The translations under genes were made by a program, and so were the position numbers. From the NCBI GenBank assembly GCA_943326215.1, contig CALPSK010000001.1, positions 1 to 17,015 of the forward strand: a DNA stretch of 17,015 nucleotides, given 5' to 3'. The stretch is from Sediminibacterium ginsengisoli. GTDB taxonomy: Bacteria; Bacteroidota; Bacteroidia; Chitinophagales; Chitinophagaceae. The notes beneath the pieces are model-generated. The model made no database searches, was not told where the DNA came from, and was given only the letters and a program-made list of their open reading frames with translations. Positions 14,715 through 17,015 of the stretch are shown here, piece by piece (positions within the stretch are counted from its first letter, which is position 1; the number at the start of each line of letters is the position of its first letter).

Positions 14715-16160
14715 GTGAGAAAATTTAAGCCAGCCCCATTATTAGAAAAAGTATTAATTGAAGATTATGCCGCTGAGGGCAAGGCATTAGCACGAGTAGA
14801 TGGCAAAGTAATTTTTGTAGAAGGTGCCGTACCAGGTGATGTAGTGGATATTCAACTACAAAAAAATAAGGCCGATTGGGCAGAAGGTTTCGTTAAACAT
14901 TTTCATTCTTATTCAAGTATTAGAGTCACTCCTTTTTGTAGTCATTTTGGAGTATGTGGAGGTTGTCAATGGCAGATGCTTCCTTATGAACAACAATTAA
15001 TTTATAAGCATAAACAAGTGGTAGACAATTTAACAAGAATTGCTAAAGTGCCACTACCTCCTATACCTCCTATAATGGGTGCCGAACAAACCCAAGGCTA
15101 TAGAAATAAAGTAGAATATACTTTTGCTACAGAAAAGTTTATTCCTTTTTCGGAGTTTAAAGCCATGAAGGCGGCTGCTGAAAATGGAGATACCACTGTG
15201 CTTGAAAAAGCACCAGGGGTGGCAGGTTTTCATGCCAGAGGATTTTTTGAAAAAGTAGTTGAAGTAGATAAATGTTATTTACAAGAAGAACCTACCAACG
15301 ATTTAAGAAAAGCAGTGGTAGATTTTGCGATAGCCAACGAAATGCCTTTTTATAATATTAAAGAGCATAAGGGTTGGGTGCGCAATATGTTTATTCGCAA
15401 CACGACTAAAGGGGAGTGGATGGTGAATTTAATTTTAGGCTATGAGGATAAAGAAAAACGTGAAGCATTATTTAATATTTTATTAGAACGCTTCCCGCAA
15501 ATTTCTACATTATTATATACCATTAACGCTAAGCGTAATGATAGTATGCAGGATCTCCTACCTCAAGTATATTCAGGCAGCGGCTATATTACAGAGTACT
15601 TAGAAGACTTCCAATTTAAAATAAGTCCTAAATCTTTTTTTCAAACTAACTCAAAGCAAGCCGAGAAACTATATCAAGTAACGCGTGAATTTGCAGAACT
15701 AACAGGTAAAGAAATTGTCTATGACTTATACTGCGGCACAGGCAGTATTGGCATTTTCTGTAGTAAGAATGCCAAAAAAATTATTGGTGTAGAAGTAGTT
15801 GAAGAAGCTATAGAAGATGCTAAAATAAATGCAAGTCTAAATAATTTAACAGACACTGCTTTTTTTGCAGGTGATGTAATTAAAATATGTGACGATACTT
15901 TTTTTGAAACACATGGCAAACCCGATGTAATTATTACCGACCCTCCAAGAGCGGGCATGCACGAAAAGCTAGTACATAAATTACTAGCCATGGAAGCACC
16001 TATTATTGTGTATGTAAGTTGTAACCCCGCTACTCAAGCAAGAGACTTATCTTTATTAAATGAAAAGTATACGGTTACTAAAATTCAACCGGTTGATATG
16101 TTCCCTCATACACTTCATATAGAAAACGTTGTTCAATTAAAAAGAAAAGACTTATTATAA
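14715..16160 (+). CDS. rlmD: 23S rRNA (uracil-5-)-methyltransferase, RlmD/RumA type
   Basis: RlmD-type enzymes use S-adenosylmethionine to make 5-methyluridine in 23S rRNA (U1939 in E. coli). From the GTG start the protein is 481 residues. A TRAM RNA-binding domain covers about 8-62. Iron-sulfur cluster cysteines are Cys75, Cys81 and Cys84 (CSHFGVCGGC) plus Cys187. The methyltransferase half has FFQTN (308-312), the SAM loop DLYCGTG (337-343), TDPPRAG (408-414), the nucleophile Cys436 in SCNPAT and the general base Glu470 in HIENV. I chose GTG 14715 over TTG 14694 because a promoter box overlaps the first codons of the longer form and the shorter N-terminus matches related proteins. Whether it acts at U1939, U747 or another site is not visible, so the symbol is family-level. 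The rhomboid gene follows after 22 bp. Confidence 0.9.
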   Translation: MRKFKPAPLLEKVLIEDYAAEGKALARVDGKVIFVEGAVPGDVVDIQLQKNKADWAEGFVKHFHSYSSIRVTPFCSHFGVCGGCQWQMLPYEQQLIYKHKQVVDNLTRIAKVPLPPIPPIMGAEQTQGYRNKVEYTFATEKFIPFSEFKAMKAAAENGDTTVLEKAPGVAGFHARGFFEKVVEVDKCYLQEEPTNDLRKAVVDFAIANEMPFYNIKEHKGWVRNMFIRNTTKGEWMVNLILGYEDKEKREALFNILLERFPQISTLLYTINAKRNDSMQDLLPQVYSGSGYITEYLEDFQFKISPKSFFQTNSKQAEKLYQVTREFAELTGKEIVYDLYCGTGSIGIFCSKNAKKIIGVEVVEEAIEDAKINASLNNLTDTAFFAGDVIKICDDTFFETHGKPDVIITDPPRAGMHEKLVHKLLAMEAPIIVYVSCNPATQARDLSLLNEKYTVTKIQPVDMFPHTLHIENVVQLKRKDLL

Positions 16161-16182
16161 AATTATAAGCAAATCATAAAGC

Positions 16183-17010
16183 ATGACTCAATTTAGGCCC
16201 ACCCGTTTCGAAGTTCTTCCAACGATCATAAAAAATTTATTGATCATTAATGGGCTTATGTTTTTAGCTCAAAATACTTTTGCGGGTCCTACTAGTAGTT
16301 TTTCTTTTGAAGATTATTTTGCTTTACATGCCTGGCAGAGCGATTTATACAAGCCTTGGCAATTAATTACCCATATGTTCTTACACGGAGACTTTAGCCA
16401 TATACTAGGTAATATGTTTGCTTTGTGGATGTTTGGTTCCATACTTGAAAATGTTTGGGGCCCTAAAAGGTTTTTACTTTTTTACATGTTATGTGGTTTA
16501 GGTGCAGCGGTTATACATTTAGCTATACTATCTTATCAATTAGTGCCACTAGCAACAGAATACGAACGCTTATTACTACTTAGTAAAACAAATCTATCGG
16601 GTTTTACGGAAGCTGTTTATAATTATTCTGCGAAACATAATATTCCACTTACACAAATACTTGCTGAAAATAAAGTGAGTCTATCCACTCCTGGTTTAGC
16701 ACCAGAACTGATGGACTTAATTACCACTTACTATAATAAAACAATGAGTACCGCCACTTTAGGAGCCAGTGGTGCGGTCTTTGGTATTTTAATTGCCTTT
16801 GTCTATTTATTTCCAAACACCTATATCTATATTTATTTTTTATTCCCTGTTAAAGCCAAATGGTTAGGTATGGCCTATTTTGCTTTCGAACTATATAAAG
16901 GCATAGAAAATTCAGCGGGAGATAATGTAGCAAGATGGGCCCATGTCGGAGGTGCTCTCATTGGTTTTATATTGGTGTATATTTGGAAAAAGAAAGGAAC
17001 CTCTTCGTAA
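16183..17010 (+). CDS. Rhomboid-family intramembrane serine protease
   Basis: Rhomboids cut membrane proteins within or near the bilayer. The 275-residue protein has about six membrane helices. The first loop and helix 2 carry HMFLHGDFSHILGNM (64-78) with the oxyanion-type His73 and Asn77, the catalytic Ser196 lies in GASGAVFG (194-201) and the partner His254 in AHVGG (253-257), so the active site is complete. A loop of about 70 residues (118-189), rich in charged and polar residues, separates the HxxxN half from the GASG helix, longer than in GlpG. It probably shares a transcript with rlmD (22-bp gap). Its TAA overlaps an ATG (TAATG, 17008-17012), suggesting that another gene begins at the window edge. 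Substrates cannot be inferred. Confidence 0.94.
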   Translation: MTQFRPTRFEVLPTIIKNLLIINGLMFLAQNTFAGPTSSFSFEDYFALHAWQSDLYKPWQLITHMFLHGDFSHILGNMFALWMFGSILENVWGPKRFLLFYMLCGLGAAVIHLAILSYQLVPLATEYERLLLLSKTNLSGFTEAVYNYSAKHNIPLTQILAENKVSLSTPGLAPELMDLITTYYNKTMSTATLGASGAVFGILIAFVYLFPNTYIYIYFLFPVKAKWLGMAYFAFELYKGIENSAGDNVARWAHVGGALIGFILVYIWKKKGTSS

Positions 17011-17015
17011 TGCAA

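Noticed and set aside
1..17015. CRISPR array, insertion sequence, prophage or defence island
   Set aside because: No spaced direct repeats, transposase, integrase, terminal inverted repeats, restriction or toxin genes were found; all long frames match housekeeping or envelope families.

Overview
The window looks like chromosomal core sequence from a member of the Bacteroidota, probably near the Chitinophagaceae/Sphingobacteriales; I cannot name the genus. The evidence is AT-rich DNA, a lack of strong Shine-Dalgarno sequences, TAnnTTTG-type -7 promoter boxes in front of many genes, and families typical of that phylum: DUF5690, bacterial GH3, a DUF4369/TlpA-like thioredoxin protein and an OmpA-like lipoprotein with a coiled coil. 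I see no phage, transposon, integrase, CRISPR array, tRNA or rRNA.

Layout. 1-2108 (minus): a UvrD/PcrA helicase that runs off the left edge. 2241-3131 (minus): an OmpA-family peptidoglycan-binding lipoprotein with its own terminator. 3229-6065 (minus): a probable operon of a GT28-like glycosyltransferase, tRNA 2-selenouridine synthase MnmH and a PlsC-type acyltransferase. 6136-7404 (plus): a DUF5690 membrane protein, convergent with a lipoprotein-type MsrB (7419-7943, minus). 8080-8655 (plus): adenylate kinase, separated by a strong bidirectional terminator from a minus-strand operon that reads lptB, GH3-family protein, a 68-residue YgjV/SemiSWEET-like membrane protein and fabG (12029 down to 8765). 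12169-13122 (plus): metF, divergent from lptB and convergent, with only 3 bp between, with a TlpA-like exported thioredoxin protein (13126-14625, minus). 14715-16160 (plus): an RlmD/RumA-type 23S rRNA methyltransferase, then a rhomboid protease (16183-17010).

Together the genes cover envelope work (OmpA lipoprotein, acyltransferase, glycosyltransferase, LptB, FabG, rhomboid), RNA modification (MnmH, RlmD), redox repair outside the cytoplasm (MsrB, TlpA-like), one-carbon and nucleotide metabolism (MetF, Adk) and DNA repair (UvrD). I do not see a convincing new multi-gene system. The observations most worth a second look are: short or absent mRNA leaders implied by promoter boxes placed close to start codons, which also argues for a different rlmD start; the lptB-GH3-YgjV-fabG cluster, in which two members have no known bacterial role; a selenium-tRNA gene coupled to an uncharacterised glycosyltransferase; a 12-bp tandem repeat expanding the MnmH N-terminus; and hairpins built on stop codons.
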